From: Bacteroides sp. AN502(2024)
Lineage (GTDB): Bacteria > Bacteroidota > Bacteroidia > Bacteroidales > Bacteroidaceae
Reading direction: 5' to 3'
Length of the DNA stretch: 64,000 bases
Assembly (NCBI RefSeq): GCF_041227145.1
Contig: NZ_JBGFSP010000003.1
Span: 1,984,001 to 2,048,000, forward strand
The first letter of the stretch is position 1. Each line of letters opens with the position of its first letter. The notes beneath the pieces were generated by a model that was not told the DNA's origin, did no database searches, and saw nothing but the letters and a program-made list of their open reading frames with translations. Shown piece after piece: positions 48,401-56,848 of the stretch. The position numbers and the translations under genes are program-made.

Positions 48401-49424
48401 CGTAAGGATAGATCCGGAACTGGTCGGAGCCGAATATATAATAGTTGACTCCTCCGAAATAGGTTCCCACCCACATATTGTGGGCCTTATCCTGATAAAG
48501 ACTGTAAATAGGAGAATCGTTCAAAGCACTTAAATCCCGTTCGGATTGTTCGTAATGTGCAATCAGTTGGTAGAGTTTGTTGAACACGAAGATGCCATAC
48601 TCCGTTCCTACCCATATATTTCCGGTATAGTCGGTTGACGTACACCGGAAATCTTTCACTTCGAGGTCTTTTGAGAGATTACACAGGGTGTTGCTTTGTA
48701 TGTGGTAGACGAAGAAATCACTATTGGTATTCAACAAAAGCTGGTTGGACGAGATCAGGACAGCTTTGTTACATTGTTGTGCAAAAGGCTGGATGAGAGT
48801 AGGGAGGGAAACGAACTGTTTCTTCTCCAGACTATATCGCATCAGTCCTTTGTTGGTGTCTATCCACAGGGTCTTGTCTCCGTCCTCTGCGAAGTATCTC
48901 ACATGGGACTTCTCTTCATTGAGCAGGAAAGGAACGAACAGGCTATCTTTTTCATTGTAACGGTAGAGTCCGTTGCTGCAGGCCGCCAGGAGCGTCCCGT
49001 TGCTGGTGTTCAGGAAACAAACATCATCTTTGGTGTTACCTTTCAACCGGTAACGGCTGAAATCTTCTGTCTCGTAGTCATAGCTGCAGATGCCCTGATC
49101 GGTAGAGATCCATAAAACATTGCGGAGTGAGTCATTGTACAGACGGGTGATGAAGTCATGGCAGAGTGAAGTGCTGTCGGCTTCATTGTGCGCGAACAGG
49201 TTGATATTATAACCGTCAAACCGGCACAAACCATTACGTGTGCCAAACCAGATGAATCCGTGATTGTCCTGTGTGATTGCATTAATGGTATTATGCGGAA
49301 GTCCTTCGGTTATGCTTAACTGTTTGAAGCGTATATTATTATATTGTATCTGTCCCGTCAACAGGCATGTATTTAAGAGCACGAAACTGAATAAGAGTAT
49401 GAATTTAACTAAGGTGGTTCTCAT
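45411..49424 (-). CDS. Hybrid two-component system regulator (HTCS) of the PUL
   Basis: The 1337-residue single-chain sensor-regulator has a signal/first membrane segment (1-25) and a periplasmic two-bladed sensor of beta-propeller repeats (about 30-690, many NIWVGT/GFIWFGT motifs), then a Y_Y_Y domain (about 695-770). A transmembrane helix (about 775-795) leads to HisKA with H826 in YISHDLKTPLTL and HATPase_c (NLLSNAFKYT; DNGRGIP; GFGLGLSLTRSL). The receiver has phospho-acceptor D1137 in ISDIMMPVMDG, and an AraC helix-turn-helix follows (about 1230-1337). HTCSs bind a glycan fragment in the periplasm and activate their PUL. Its place between two rightward operons suggests it controls both. 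Confidence 0.96.
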   Translation of the reverse strand: MRTTLVKFILLFSFVLLNTCLLTGQIQYNNIRFKQLSITEGLPHNTINAITQDNHGFIWFGTRNGLCRFDGYNINLFAHNEADSTSLCHDFITRLYNDSLRNVLWISTDQGICSYDYETEDFSRYRLKGNTKDDVCFLNTSNGTLLAACSNGLYRYNEKDSLFVPFLLNEEKSHVRYFAEDGDKTLWIDTNKGLMRYSLEKKQFVSLPTLIQPFAQQCNKAVLISSNQLLLNTNSDFFVYHIQSNTLCNLSKDLEVKDFRCTSTDYTGNIWVGTEYGIFVFNKLYQLIAHYEQSERDLSALNDSPIYSLYQDKAHNMWVGTYFGGVNYYIFGSDQFRIYPYGSSFNHLSGKAVRQIINAPDNGLYIATEDGGLNYLNSKKEITRAERLHKQMQIYAKNIHSLWLDKDNSLWLGLFLKGALHYIPHLNRTVNYNLLSEQVSSGFCIIGDKNDHVWYGGPSGLFLIDKKKANARPEKISPLRVFNLVQFNDSILWAGTRKGSMFQINTHTLKVTSLPILPYTDLYITYIYPDSHQRIWIGTDNNGLYVSDRNGNIIASYSKEQLGSNAIKGIIEDEMSNIWVGTGNGLCCINSSTGSIDRYTTADGLPINQFNYSSACKKPDGELYFGTINGMISFYPEQVHSVNPHFNIALTAIWSNSEYMSPNNKKASIPSSVSELTEITLTHEQAQSLRLEYSGLNYQYTDNTQYAMKMEGIDKDWQFVGNQHQVRFSNLPSGRYILKIKASKDGIYWDETGQKNLTISILPPWWLSPEAYLIYVLLLLFIIYAAYRYTKTRIILLMRLKTEHEQRVNIENMNRQKINFFTYISHDLKTPLTLILSPLQRLIQQPQISNNDKEKLEVVYRNANRMNYLINELLTFSKIEMKQMRISVRKGDIMHFLEELSHIFDIVAGEREIDFIINLEDTEEEVWFSPSKLERILYNLLSNAFKYTQSGGYVKLSAKLTKEEKGTFVQISVKDNGRGIPKEAQEQIFESYYQVEKRDHREGFGLGLSLTRSLIHMHKGEIRVESEVNEGSDFIVTLNVSEDAYSPDERSSENITTEEIQKYNQRIKETIELIPEKLTNKEKDSCRESIMIVEDNKEMNDYLASIFSEKYDIIRVYNGAEACKKIAKQLPNLIISDIMMPVMDGLEFTERVKQDVATSHIPVILLTAKTDENDHTEGYLRGADAYITKPFNAKNLELLVQNIQKSRKQNIEHFKQAEELNIKQITNNPRDEVFMKELVELIMANLTKEDFGVTEITAHLRISRSLLHMKLKSLTGCSITQFIRTIKMKEAKTHLLNGMNVSEASFAVGISDPNYFTKCFKKEFNITPTEFLKQLKL

Positions 49425-49450
49425 GGCTTCACGGATTTAATTTCACGACC

Positions 49451-49480
49451 TAAAGATACGTCTTTTTTTGTTTGGAACAG
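49451..49480 (-). promoter_or_regulatory. Likely promoter of the HTCS gene
   Basis: On the minus strand CTG (49480-49478), 19 nt, TATCTTTA (49458-49451) is one base off at each consensus element, giving a start about 20 nt before the ATG. The 209-bp gap 49425-49633 also holds CACATTTG (49598-49605), a weak -7 candidate for the second operon. Confidence 0.4.
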
Positions 49481-49633
49481 TCGTAGGATTGTTCAAACGG
49501 GCAGCACTCATGTTTAAATTATTGTCCGGTAGCTGATTTTTATACATGATTGCAGGTATTAAGCATTATTTTTCTGTTTTTCTTGGATAGAAAAGACCAC
49601 ATTTGCAATGTGAAACTCTAAAAACACAATGCT

Positions 49634-49893
49634 ATGAATCATCCGACATTCAAATCCCTTACGTTGGGTATCGGCCTGTTTTTCATATTACCTCTGGTAT
49701 ATGCGAATAGTTCTTTTCCGTCTTTAGACGTCCTGTTAAGGCTCATAAAACAAGCTTGGTATTGGCTTCGGGAAAGGAAAACACACCGTTTACCCCGAAT
49801 GAAGTCCAACCGATAGAGACTGAAGTTGTGCTGGACTTGAACCAGCCGCTTGAGCTGGAGGCCGCTTCTATGGTTGTATATCGTTTTAAATAG
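49634..49893 (+). pseudogene. Remnant of a GH51-like arabinofuranosidase (signal peptide plus C-terminal tail)
   Basis: An ATG at 49634 starts a good signal peptide (SLTLGIGLFFILPLVYANSS). After about 33 codons the frame is lost. A different frame then encodes TSLVLASGKENTPFTP, VVLDLNQPLELEAAS and MVVYRFK, stopping at 49893. That tail resembles the C-terminal beta domain of GH51 alpha-L-arabinofuranosidases, where ENS...P..V.P precedes a final strand with SxxVxR. The whole catalytic region is missing, so an internal deletion has joined the gene's two ends. It sits in the position of the first gene of the second PUL operon, 20 nt before the next sulfatase. The GH51 assignment is probable, not certain. 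Confidence 0.65.
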
Positions 49894-49912
49894 GATTTTT
49901 AAATAAGCAAAT

Positions 49913-51460
49913 ATGAGAAATACAGTCTTTTGTATCACAGGACTTGCCATACAAGGGTTGATCGTATCAGCCCAAGCACAAACCGGCAAACCGAATATTG
50001 TGGTTATTATGACCGATCAGCAGCGTGCCGATTTGTGTGGCAGGGAAGGTTTTCCGCTGGAAGTGACTCCTTTTGTCGACCGATTGGCGCAGGAGAATGT
50101 ATGGTTTAATAAGGCATACACTGTGATGCCGGCCAGCTCTCCGGCCCGTTGCTCCATGTTCACAGGGCGTTTCCCTTCCGCCATTCACGTACGTACGAAT
50201 CACAATATCTCCGACATCTCCTATCAACAGGATTTGGTGGGCGTGTTGAAAGAAAACGGGTATAAAACAGCATTGGTCGGTAAGAATCACGCTTACCTGA
50301 AACCTGCCGACCTCGATTTCTGGTCTGAATACGGACACTGGGGAAAGCACAAAAAGACGACTCCCGCCGAAAAGGAGACTGCCCGTTTCCTGAATCAGCA
50401 AGCTAGAGGGCAATGGCTGGAGCCATCTCCCATCTCGCTGGAGGAGCAGCATCCCACCAAAATCGTGAACGAAGCACTGGCATGGATTGAGCAGCAGAAA
50501 GAAAATCCTTTCTTCGTATGGGTTTCTTTTCCGGAACCTCACAACCCTTATCAGGTATGTGAACCTTATTACTCTATGTTCTCTCCCGATAAGCTCCCTG
50601 TCTTAAAGACCTCCCGAAAGGATTTGGCTAAGAAAGGAGAGAAATACCGTATTCTGGCGCAACTGGAAGATGCGTCCTGTCCCAACCTGGAACAGGACTT
50701 GCCTCGAATCCGTGCTAACTATATCGGAATGATCCGGTTGATAGACGATCAGATCAGGAGACTGATCGAATCGTTGAAAGCCAGCGGACAATATGAAAAT
50801 ACCATCTTTGTCGTACTCTCCGACCACGGTGACTACTGGGGAGAATACGGATTGATCCGTAAAGGAGCCGGACTTTCCGAAAGTCTGGCACGTATTCCGA
50901 TGGTATGGGCAGGCTATCACATCAAGAACCAGCCTACCCCTATGGATGGTCATGTGTCGATAGCCGACCTTTTCCCTACCTTCTGCTCCGCCATCGGTGC
51001 TGAAATACCGGTAGGAGTCCAGGGCCGTAGCTTGTGGCCGATGCTGACCGGAAAAGCTTACCCTGAAGAAGAGTTCTCAAGCATAGTCGTACAACAAGGT
51101 TTCGGAGGAGCCGATGTTGAATTGGATGCCTTTCTGACTTTTGAACAGGAGGGGGCATTGACTCCCGGCAAAATTGCCCACTTCGACGAACTGAACACCT
51201 GGACGCAAAGCGGTACTTCACGCATGATAAGAAAGGATGACTGGAAACTGGTTATGAATCATTATGGCAACGGAGAACTTTATAATTTGAAGAAAGATCC
51301 TTCGGAAATTCATAATCTGTTTGGCGAGAAGAAATATTGTGAAATTCAAACGGAACTTCTGACCCGCTTGCTGGCATGGGAATTACGCCTGCAGGACCCA
51401 CTGCCTCTTCCGCAAAGACGCTATCATTTTAAACAGAATTCGTTTAATTATCTTAAATAG
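49913..51460 (+). CDS. S1-family sulfatase 2, Ser-type
   Basis: The 515-residue protein has a Sec signal peptide (to about 23, SAQAQ). The formylglycine motif is S75-S-P-A-R79 followed by CSMFTG, a Ser-type site with Ala in place of the more common Ser. Other active-site segments are VIMTDQQRADLCG, VGKNHAYL, FPEPHNPY and VLSDHGDYWGEYG. It should depend on anSME for activation. It is quite different from sulfatases 1 and 3, so it probably removes sulfate from another position. It is the first intact gene of PUL operon 2. Confidence 0.9.
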   Translation: MRNTVFCITGLAIQGLIVSAQAQTGKPNIVVIMTDQQRADLCGREGFPLEVTPFVDRLAQENVWFNKAYTVMPASSPARCSMFTGRFPSAIHVRTNHNISDISYQQDLVGVLKENGYKTALVGKNHAYLKPADLDFWSEYGHWGKHKKTTPAEKETARFLNQQARGQWLEPSPISLEEQHPTKIVNEALAWIEQQKENPFFVWVSFPEPHNPYQVCEPYYSMFSPDKLPVLKTSRKDLAKKGEKYRILAQLEDASCPNLEQDLPRIRANYIGMIRLIDDQIRRLIESLKASGQYENTIFVVLSDHGDYWGEYGLIRKGAGLSESLARIPMVWAGYHIKNQPTPMDGHVSIADLFPTFCSAIGAEIPVGVQGRSLWPMLTGKAYPEEEFSSIVVQQGFGGADVELDAFLTFEQEGALTPGKIAHFDELNTWTQSGTSRMIRKDDWKLVMNHYGNGELYNLKKDPSEIHNLFGEKKYCEIQTELLTRLLAWELRLQDPLPLPQRRYHFKQNSFNYLK

Positions 51461-51485
51461 GAAGAATAACATAAAACAGGAATAT

Positions 51486-52616
51486 ATGAACTTGATTTTA
51501 CGATTAGGATTAGTTTTGCTTATAGAATTTATTTCCATCTGTACAGCATCAGCGCAGTTATATGGAACGGCAGATACAAATGCTCCGGAACTACGTGTCC
51601 CGACATCTGTAAAACCGGCATTTGATTATTGGATGAGGGACACTTGGGCTACGCTAGGTCCCGACGGTTATTATTATATCACAGGAACGACCTCTACCCC
51701 CGATCGTTATTTTCCGGGACAGAGACATTGCTGGGACTGGAACGACGGGTTGTATCTGTGGCGTTCCAAAGATATGAAGTCTTGGGAAGCCAGAGGACAA
51801 ATATGGTCGATGGAAAAAGACGGCACTTGGCAAAAGAAGCCGAAAGTATATAAAGCAGGAGAGAAATATCAGAAGAAATCCATCAACGGTGATCCGATGG
51901 ACAACCGCTTTCATGCAGTCTGGGCTCCGGAAATGCACTATATCAAGAGTGCGAAGAACTGGTTTATCGTAGCCTGCATGAATGAGTCGGCAGGCGGGAG
52001 AGGTTCTTTCATTTTGCGCAGTAAGACCGGAAGACCGGAAGGACCGTACGAGAATATCGAAGGTAACCAAGAGAAAGCCATCTTCCCGAACATAGACGGA
52101 AGTTTGTTTGAAGATACGGACGGTACTGTTTACTTTGTCGGGCACAACCATTATATCGCCCGTATGAAACCGGATATGAGCGGATTTGCCGAGGAACTGA
52201 AAACATTGAAAGAGCAAAAATTTAATCCGGAACCGTATATTGAGGGAGCATTTATCTTCAAATACGATAACAAGTATCATCTCGTACAGGCTATATGGTC
52301 GCACCGTACATCGGAGGGAGATACCTATATCGAGAAAAAGGGAGTAACCTCACCAAAGACACGTTATAGTTATGATTGCATCATATCGACAGCCGATCAT
52401 GTGTACGGTCCCTATAGTGAACGTTACAATGCCATTACGGGAGGCGGACACAATAATCTTTTTCAAGATAAGGATGGAAACTGGTGGGCTACCATGTTCT
52501 TCAATCCGCGTGGGGCACAGGCGGCAGAGTATAAAATAACGTGTCGTCCCGGATTGATTCCGATGACCTATGAGAATGGTAAATTTAAACCCAACTTTAA
52601 TTATAATACCAAATGA
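51486..52616 (+). CDS. GH43-like glycoside hydrolase 2
   Basis: The 376-residue protein has a signal peptide (to about 24, ASAQ) and a five-bladed propeller. Candidate catalytic residues are D52 in YWMRDTWAT, D204 in NIDGSLFEDTDGTVY and E253 in YIEGAFIF; WAPEMHYIK and GGHNNLFQDKDGNWW are typical propeller segments of clan GH-F. It is more divergent from classical GH43 than the enzyme at 31619 and may act on a different linkage. Its stop overlaps the start of the next sulfatase (ATGA), which implies coupled translation. Confidence 0.78.
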   Translation: MNLILRLGLVLLIEFISICTASAQLYGTADTNAPELRVPTSVKPAFDYWMRDTWATLGPDGYYYITGTTSTPDRYFPGQRHCWDWNDGLYLWRSKDMKSWEARGQIWSMEKDGTWQKKPKVYKAGEKYQKKSINGDPMDNRFHAVWAPEMHYIKSAKNWFIVACMNESAGGRGSFILRSKTGRPEGPYENIEGNQEKAIFPNIDGSLFEDTDGTVYFVGHNHYIARMKPDMSGFAEELKTLKEQKFNPEPYIEGAFIFKYDNKYHLVQAIWSHRTSEGDTYIEKKGVTSPKTRYSYDCIISTADHVYGPYSERYNAITGGGHNNLFQDKDGNWWATMFFNPRGAQAAEYKITCRPGLIPMTYENGKFKPNFNYNTK

Positions 52617-54280
52617 AAACTTCTTTATTGATAGCAGGCAGCCTGGCTTTGGTCCCGATGACATATGCGCAGGACAAACCGAACATTATTATCATATTGG
52701 CGGACGATTTGGGATTTTCCGATCTCGGTTGTTTCGGTGGTGAGATTCATACACCGGTATTGGATAAACTGGCGAAGAATGGCATCCGTATGACACAGAT
52801 GTATAACAGTGCACGCAGTTGCCCGTCGCGTGCCAATCTACTGACGGGACTTTATCCCCATCAGACGGGATTGGGACACATGGATGGCAGTCATCCTGCC
52901 TGGCCGAAAGGATATTCGGGCTTTCGTTCCAATTCGGATAACGTCACGATTGCGGAAGTCTTGAAAGATGCCGGATATTTTACGGCTATGTCGGGAAAGT
53001 GGCATTTGGGGAACAAGTCGAATCCTATTCTTCGTGGCTTTCAAGAGTATTACGGTTTACTGGGCGGATTCAATTCTTTCTGGAATCCGGCAGTATATAC
53101 CCGTTTGCCGAAAGACCGTACGCCCAGACACTATGAAGAAGGGACTTTTTATGCAACGAATGTGATAACGGATTATGCGATTGACTTTATCGACCAGGCA
53201 CATCAGGAAAAGAAACCTTTGTTCCTGTATCTGGCTTATAACGCTCCCCATTTTCCTCTACACGCACCGAAAGAAGTGACCGATAAATATATGTCGCTCT
53301 ATATGCAGGGATGGGACAAGATTCGTGACGCACGTTGGAAACGGATTGTTGAACGGAAACTTATGCAAGGTAAGCCGGAACTCAGTCCGCGTGGCGTGGT
53401 TCCTGAAAGTTTGTTTGAAGATGAAACGCATCCGTTGCCGGCATGGGACTCATTGACAAAAGATCAGCAGACCGACTTGGCACGCCGTATGTCCATTTTT
53501 GCAGCGATGGTGGATGTAATGGATGCGGATATCGGCCGGGTGGTAGATGAATTGGAGAAGAACGGTGAGTTGGACAATACGTTTATCATGTTTATGTCTG
53601 ATAACGGAGCTTGTGCCGAATGGCATGAATTGGGTTTCGACAAACAGACCGGAGTCGAATATCATACACATACGGGAGCCGAACTCGATCAGATGGGCTT
53701 GCCCGGAACTTATCATCATTACGGCACAGGCTGGGCGAATGTTTGTTGCACGCCGTTCACGCTGTATAAACATTATGCTCACGAAGGAGGTATCTCAACT
53801 CCATGTATCATTTCCTGGGGCAATCATGTGAAGAATAAAGGCGGACTGGATCATCAGCCTGCACAATTCTCCGATATCATGTCTACCTGTGTGGAACTGG
53901 CAGGAACCACTTATCCGAAAGAATATCGGGGAAGAGCGATTCTGCCTACGGCAGGTCAGTCCATTCTTCCGATTGTGAAAGGAAAGAAGATGCCCGAAAG
54001 ATACATCTATGCGGAACATGAAGGCAACCGCATGGTGCGTAAAGGTGACTGGAAGCTGGTTTCTGCCAACTTCAAAGGAGATGAATGGGAATTGTACAAC
54101 ATCAAGGAGGACCGTACCGAACAGCACAATCTGATCGGTAAATATCCTGAAATGGCAAAAAAATTGGAAACAGCCTATTTCGAATGGGCGGACAAGAGTG
54201 ATGTCCTCTATTTCCCAAAAATGTGGAATACCTACAATAAGAATCGACGGAAAGATTTTAAAGAATATAAAACCCGCTAA
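52613..54280 (+). CDS. S1-family arylsulfatase-type sulfatase 3, Ser-type
   Basis: The 555-residue secreted sulfatase has a signal peptide ending near YAQ (residue 20). The site is S69-C-P-S-R73 then ANLLTG; the residue modified to formylglycine is S69, with Cys as the following variable residue. ILADDLGFSDLGCFGGEIHTP, MSGKWHLG, LAYNAPHFPLHAP and FMSDNGACAEW mark the metal and sulfate sites. It resembles arylsulfatase A-type enzymes of Bacteroides. It overlaps the GH43-like stop by 4 nt and the GH2 start by 1 nt, so the three genes form a tight unit. Confidence 0.9.
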   Translation: MKTSLLIAGSLALVPMTYAQDKPNIIIILADDLGFSDLGCFGGEIHTPVLDKLAKNGIRMTQMYNSARSCPSRANLLTGLYPHQTGLGHMDGSHPAWPKGYSGFRSNSDNVTIAEVLKDAGYFTAMSGKWHLGNKSNPILRGFQEYYGLLGGFNSFWNPAVYTRLPKDRTPRHYEEGTFYATNVITDYAIDFIDQAHQEKKPLFLYLAYNAPHFPLHAPKEVTDKYMSLYMQGWDKIRDARWKRIVERKLMQGKPELSPRGVVPESLFEDETHPLPAWDSLTKDQQTDLARRMSIFAAMVDVMDADIGRVVDELEKNGELDNTFIMFMSDNGACAEWHELGFDKQTGVEYHTHTGAELDQMGLPGTYHHYGTGWANVCCTPFTLYKHYAHEGGISTPCIISWGNHVKNKGGLDHQPAQFSDIMSTCVELAGTTYPKEYRGRAILPTAGQSILPIVKGKKMPERYIYAEHEGNRMVRKGDWKLVSANFKGDEWELYNIKEDRTEQHNLIGKYPEMAKKLETAYFEWADKSDVLYFPKMWNTYNKNRRKDFKEYKTR

Positions 54281-56490
54281 TGCTTATGGATAAGAGAATC
54301 TTACTTACTCTGGTTTTAGGAGCCGTGTCGCAGGTGTTTATCTATGCATGGGAGCCTAAAGGAGATAAAATCAAAACAGTATGGGCTGAACAGGTGACGC
54401 CGGAAAATGTGTGGCAAAGTTATCCCAGGCTACAGTTGCAACGGGCGGAATGGATCAATCTGAACGGATTGTGGAAATATGCCGTAACGGATCAGAACAC
54501 GCCTCGGAAGAATGTTTCCTTTGAGGGGGAAATCCTTGTTCCGTTTGCGATTGAATCGTCTCTGTCCGGAGTGCAGAACACATTTCTTCCGACAGATAAA
54601 CTGTGGTATCAACGTGAGTTCATCGTAGATCCTTCCTGGAAAAATAAATCTGTTATCCTGCATTTCGGAGCAGTGGATTATGAATGTCAGGTGTGGGTGA
54701 ATAACCGGTGGGTCGGCACGCATAAAGGAGGAAACAACCCGTTCTCGTTCGATATTACTAAATATCTGAAGAAGAGCGGCCCTCAAAGTCTTGAAGTAGC
54801 AGTTACCGACCCGACGGACACGGAATCCATTTCCCGAGGGAAACAGCAACTTAATCAGGAAGGTATCTGGTACACGCCTGTATCGGGCATTTGGCAAACT
54901 GTGTGGCTGGAAGCGGTGAATAAAACCTATATCCGTCAGGTGCTTCCTTCCACTGATATTGAAAAGGAGTCCGTAAAGCTGAATTTTGATGTAGTCGGAG
55001 CGAAAGGTCATGAAGAGGTAAAAATAGAAGTATTGGATGATGGCAAAGTAATCAAGACGGTGAAACAGAAGTTGTGTGATGTAATGAAGATAGATGTTCC
55101 GAATGCTGTTCTATGGTCTCCCGAATTTCCGAAACTGTATCATCTGAATATTGTCTTATCCGATGGAGGACGTGTTTTAGACCGGGTAAAAAGTTACTTT
55201 GCCTTGAGAAAAGTAGATGTCCGTAAAGATGAGTGCGGATATAATCGTATTTGCCTGAATAACCAACCCATCTTCCAATACGGTCCGCTCGATCAAGGCT
55301 GGTGGCCCGACGGACTGTTGACCCCTCCTTCCGAGGAAGCGATGTTGTGGGATATGGTGCAGTTGAAGAAGATGGGATTCAATATGATCCGTAAGCATAT
55401 CAAAGTAGAACCGGAACAATATTATTATTACGCCGATTCTCTCGGTCTGATGATGTGGCAGGATATGGTATCCGGTTTTGCTACATCAAGGAAGAAAGAG
55501 GAACACGTTAGTCCGTCGGCTACTGCCGATTGGAATGCTCCCGAAGAACATACCCGCCAATGGCAAAAAGAAATGTTCGAGATGATCGACCGTCTCCGTT
55601 TTTATCCTTGCATCACTACCTGGGTGGTATTCAATGAAGGATGGGGACAGCACAATACGGTGGAAATCGTGAATAAAGTGATTAAGTACGACGATACACG
55701 TCTGATAAACGGGGTGACCGGATGGAAGGATAGAGGCGTAGGTGATATGTACGATGTACATAATTATCCTGTCACTTCCATGATTCTGCCGGAGAACAAT
55801 GGCAACCGCATCTCCGTACTGGGAGAATTCGGTGGCTATGGATGGGCAATCAAAGAGCATATCTGGAATCCGAAAATGAGGAACTGGGGATATAAGAATA
55901 TAGACGGAGCAATGGCATTGATTGATAGCTACGGTCGCCTGTTATATGATTTGGAAACGCTGATTGCTCAGGGATTGAGTGCGGCAGTCTATACACAAAC
56001 CACCGATGTGGAAGGGGAAGTGAACGGCTTGATTACTTACGACCGGAAAGTAACTAAAATACCGGAAGGCTTGTTGCACCTGATGCACAACCGTTTGTAT
56101 GAAATCACTCCCGTGAAGGCGGTCACTTTGATTGCAGACAGTCAGACCGGAAGGAGGAATACCCGCCTTGTCAGTGTGAATGGTCAGGAATTGAAAATGA
56201 CTTCTTTGCCTTTCGAATGTTCTCCTCGTTCCACAATAGTATCTGAAGCTACTTTTAAGGTAGATAAGGATTTCAATCACCTGTCTTTGTGGCTCAATGT
56301 TGCCGGAAAAGCAAAAGTGTGGTTGAATGGTGTAGAAGTCTTTGCACAGGAGGCAAAACAGACCAGGCAATATAATCAATACAATATCAGTGACTACAGC
56401 TGTTGCTTGAGGAAAGGAAACAATCTGTTGAAAATTGAAGTGAAAGATAGCAAGAAGATGAGATTCGATTATGGGTTGAGAGCTTATTAA
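54280..56490 (+). CDS. GH2 glycoside hydrolase (beta-galactosidase/glucuronidase family)
   Basis: The 736-residue enzyme has a signal peptide (to about 23), a sugar-binding jelly roll (about 45-215), an immunoglobulin-like domain (about 220-320) and a TIM barrel. The acid/base E is in VVFNEGWGQ (about 450) and the nucleophile E in VLGEFGGYG (about 513). GFNMIRKHIKVEP and PLDQGWWPDG are barrel features shared with GH2 arabinosidase/galactosidase-like members. A C-terminal beta-sandwich (about 620-736) may bind carbohydrate. The start at 54280 overlaps the previous stop; an ATG at 54286 is also possible. It is the last gene of PUL operon 2. Confidence 0.93.
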   Translation: MLMDKRILLTLVLGAVSQVFIYAWEPKGDKIKTVWAEQVTPENVWQSYPRLQLQRAEWINLNGLWKYAVTDQNTPRKNVSFEGEILVPFAIESSLSGVQNTFLPTDKLWYQREFIVDPSWKNKSVILHFGAVDYECQVWVNNRWVGTHKGGNNPFSFDITKYLKKSGPQSLEVAVTDPTDTESISRGKQQLNQEGIWYTPVSGIWQTVWLEAVNKTYIRQVLPSTDIEKESVKLNFDVVGAKGHEEVKIEVLDDGKVIKTVKQKLCDVMKIDVPNAVLWSPEFPKLYHLNIVLSDGGRVLDRVKSYFALRKVDVRKDECGYNRICLNNQPIFQYGPLDQGWWPDGLLTPPSEEAMLWDMVQLKKMGFNMIRKHIKVEPEQYYYYADSLGLMMWQDMVSGFATSRKKEEHVSPSATADWNAPEEHTRQWQKEMFEMIDRLRFYPCITTWVVFNEGWGQHNTVEIVNKVIKYDDTRLINGVTGWKDRGVGDMYDVHNYPVTSMILPENNGNRISVLGEFGGYGWAIKEHIWNPKMRNWGYKNIDGAMALIDSYGRLLYDLETLIAQGLSAAVYTQTTDVEGEVNGLITYDRKVTKIPEGLLHLMHNRLYEITPVKAVTLIADSQTGRRNTRLVSVNGQELKMTSLPFECSPRSTIVSEATFKVDKDFNHLSLWLNVAGKAKVWLNGVEVFAQEAKQTRQYNQYNISDYSCCLRKGNNLLKIEVKDSKKMRFDYGLRAY

Positions 56491-56546
56491 TAGAGTTGTT
56501 TTTCTTTTTTTTTGCCTGATCAGATTAACTCTGTTAGTTATTCTTT

Positions 56547-56638
56547 TTTCGTATGACTATAGTCTTCCGCAAGGATAACTATAGTCTCCCTTGCGTATGA
56601 CTATAGTTATACGCAAAGTACACTATAGTCATACGAAA
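56547..56638. repeat. Nested palindromic array: four ACTATAGT cores at exact 22-bp steps
   Basis: ACTATAGT, itself a palindrome, starts at 56556, 56578, 56600 and 56622. The outer copies lie in a perfect 17-bp inverted repeat, TTTCGTATGACTATAGT (56547-56563) and ACTATAGTCATACGAAA (56622-56638). Copy 2 is flanked by CGCAAGG (56568-56574) and CCTTGCG (56589-56595), centred on the core. Copy 3 sits in a 26-bp palindrome with one mismatched pair (56591-56616, arms TTGCGTAT/ATACGCAA). It lies 57 bp after the GH2 stop. Confidence 0.85.
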
Positions 56639-56848
56639 TAAAAGTAGCGAATGAAATAAGTTTGAATGGGGAGCCGGCTATAAAAGAATAGCTATAGAGA
56701 TCAATTAAGAATCAGGGACTATCCTATATTGAAAGATATGCGGATTGCAGCAACGAAACATAGTACAAAGAAAAATACTTCCATACAAGATTTCAGCTTT
56801 TTTGTTTCTAACTAATTCATCTGTTCTATTCATGTTGATTTATGTAAT

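Noticed and set aside
52613..54280. Cys-type sulfatase, from the SCPSR motif
   Set aside because: Aligned to C/S-x-P-S-R-x-x-x-x-T-G, the modified residue is the Ser before Cys; the enzyme is Ser-type like the other two.
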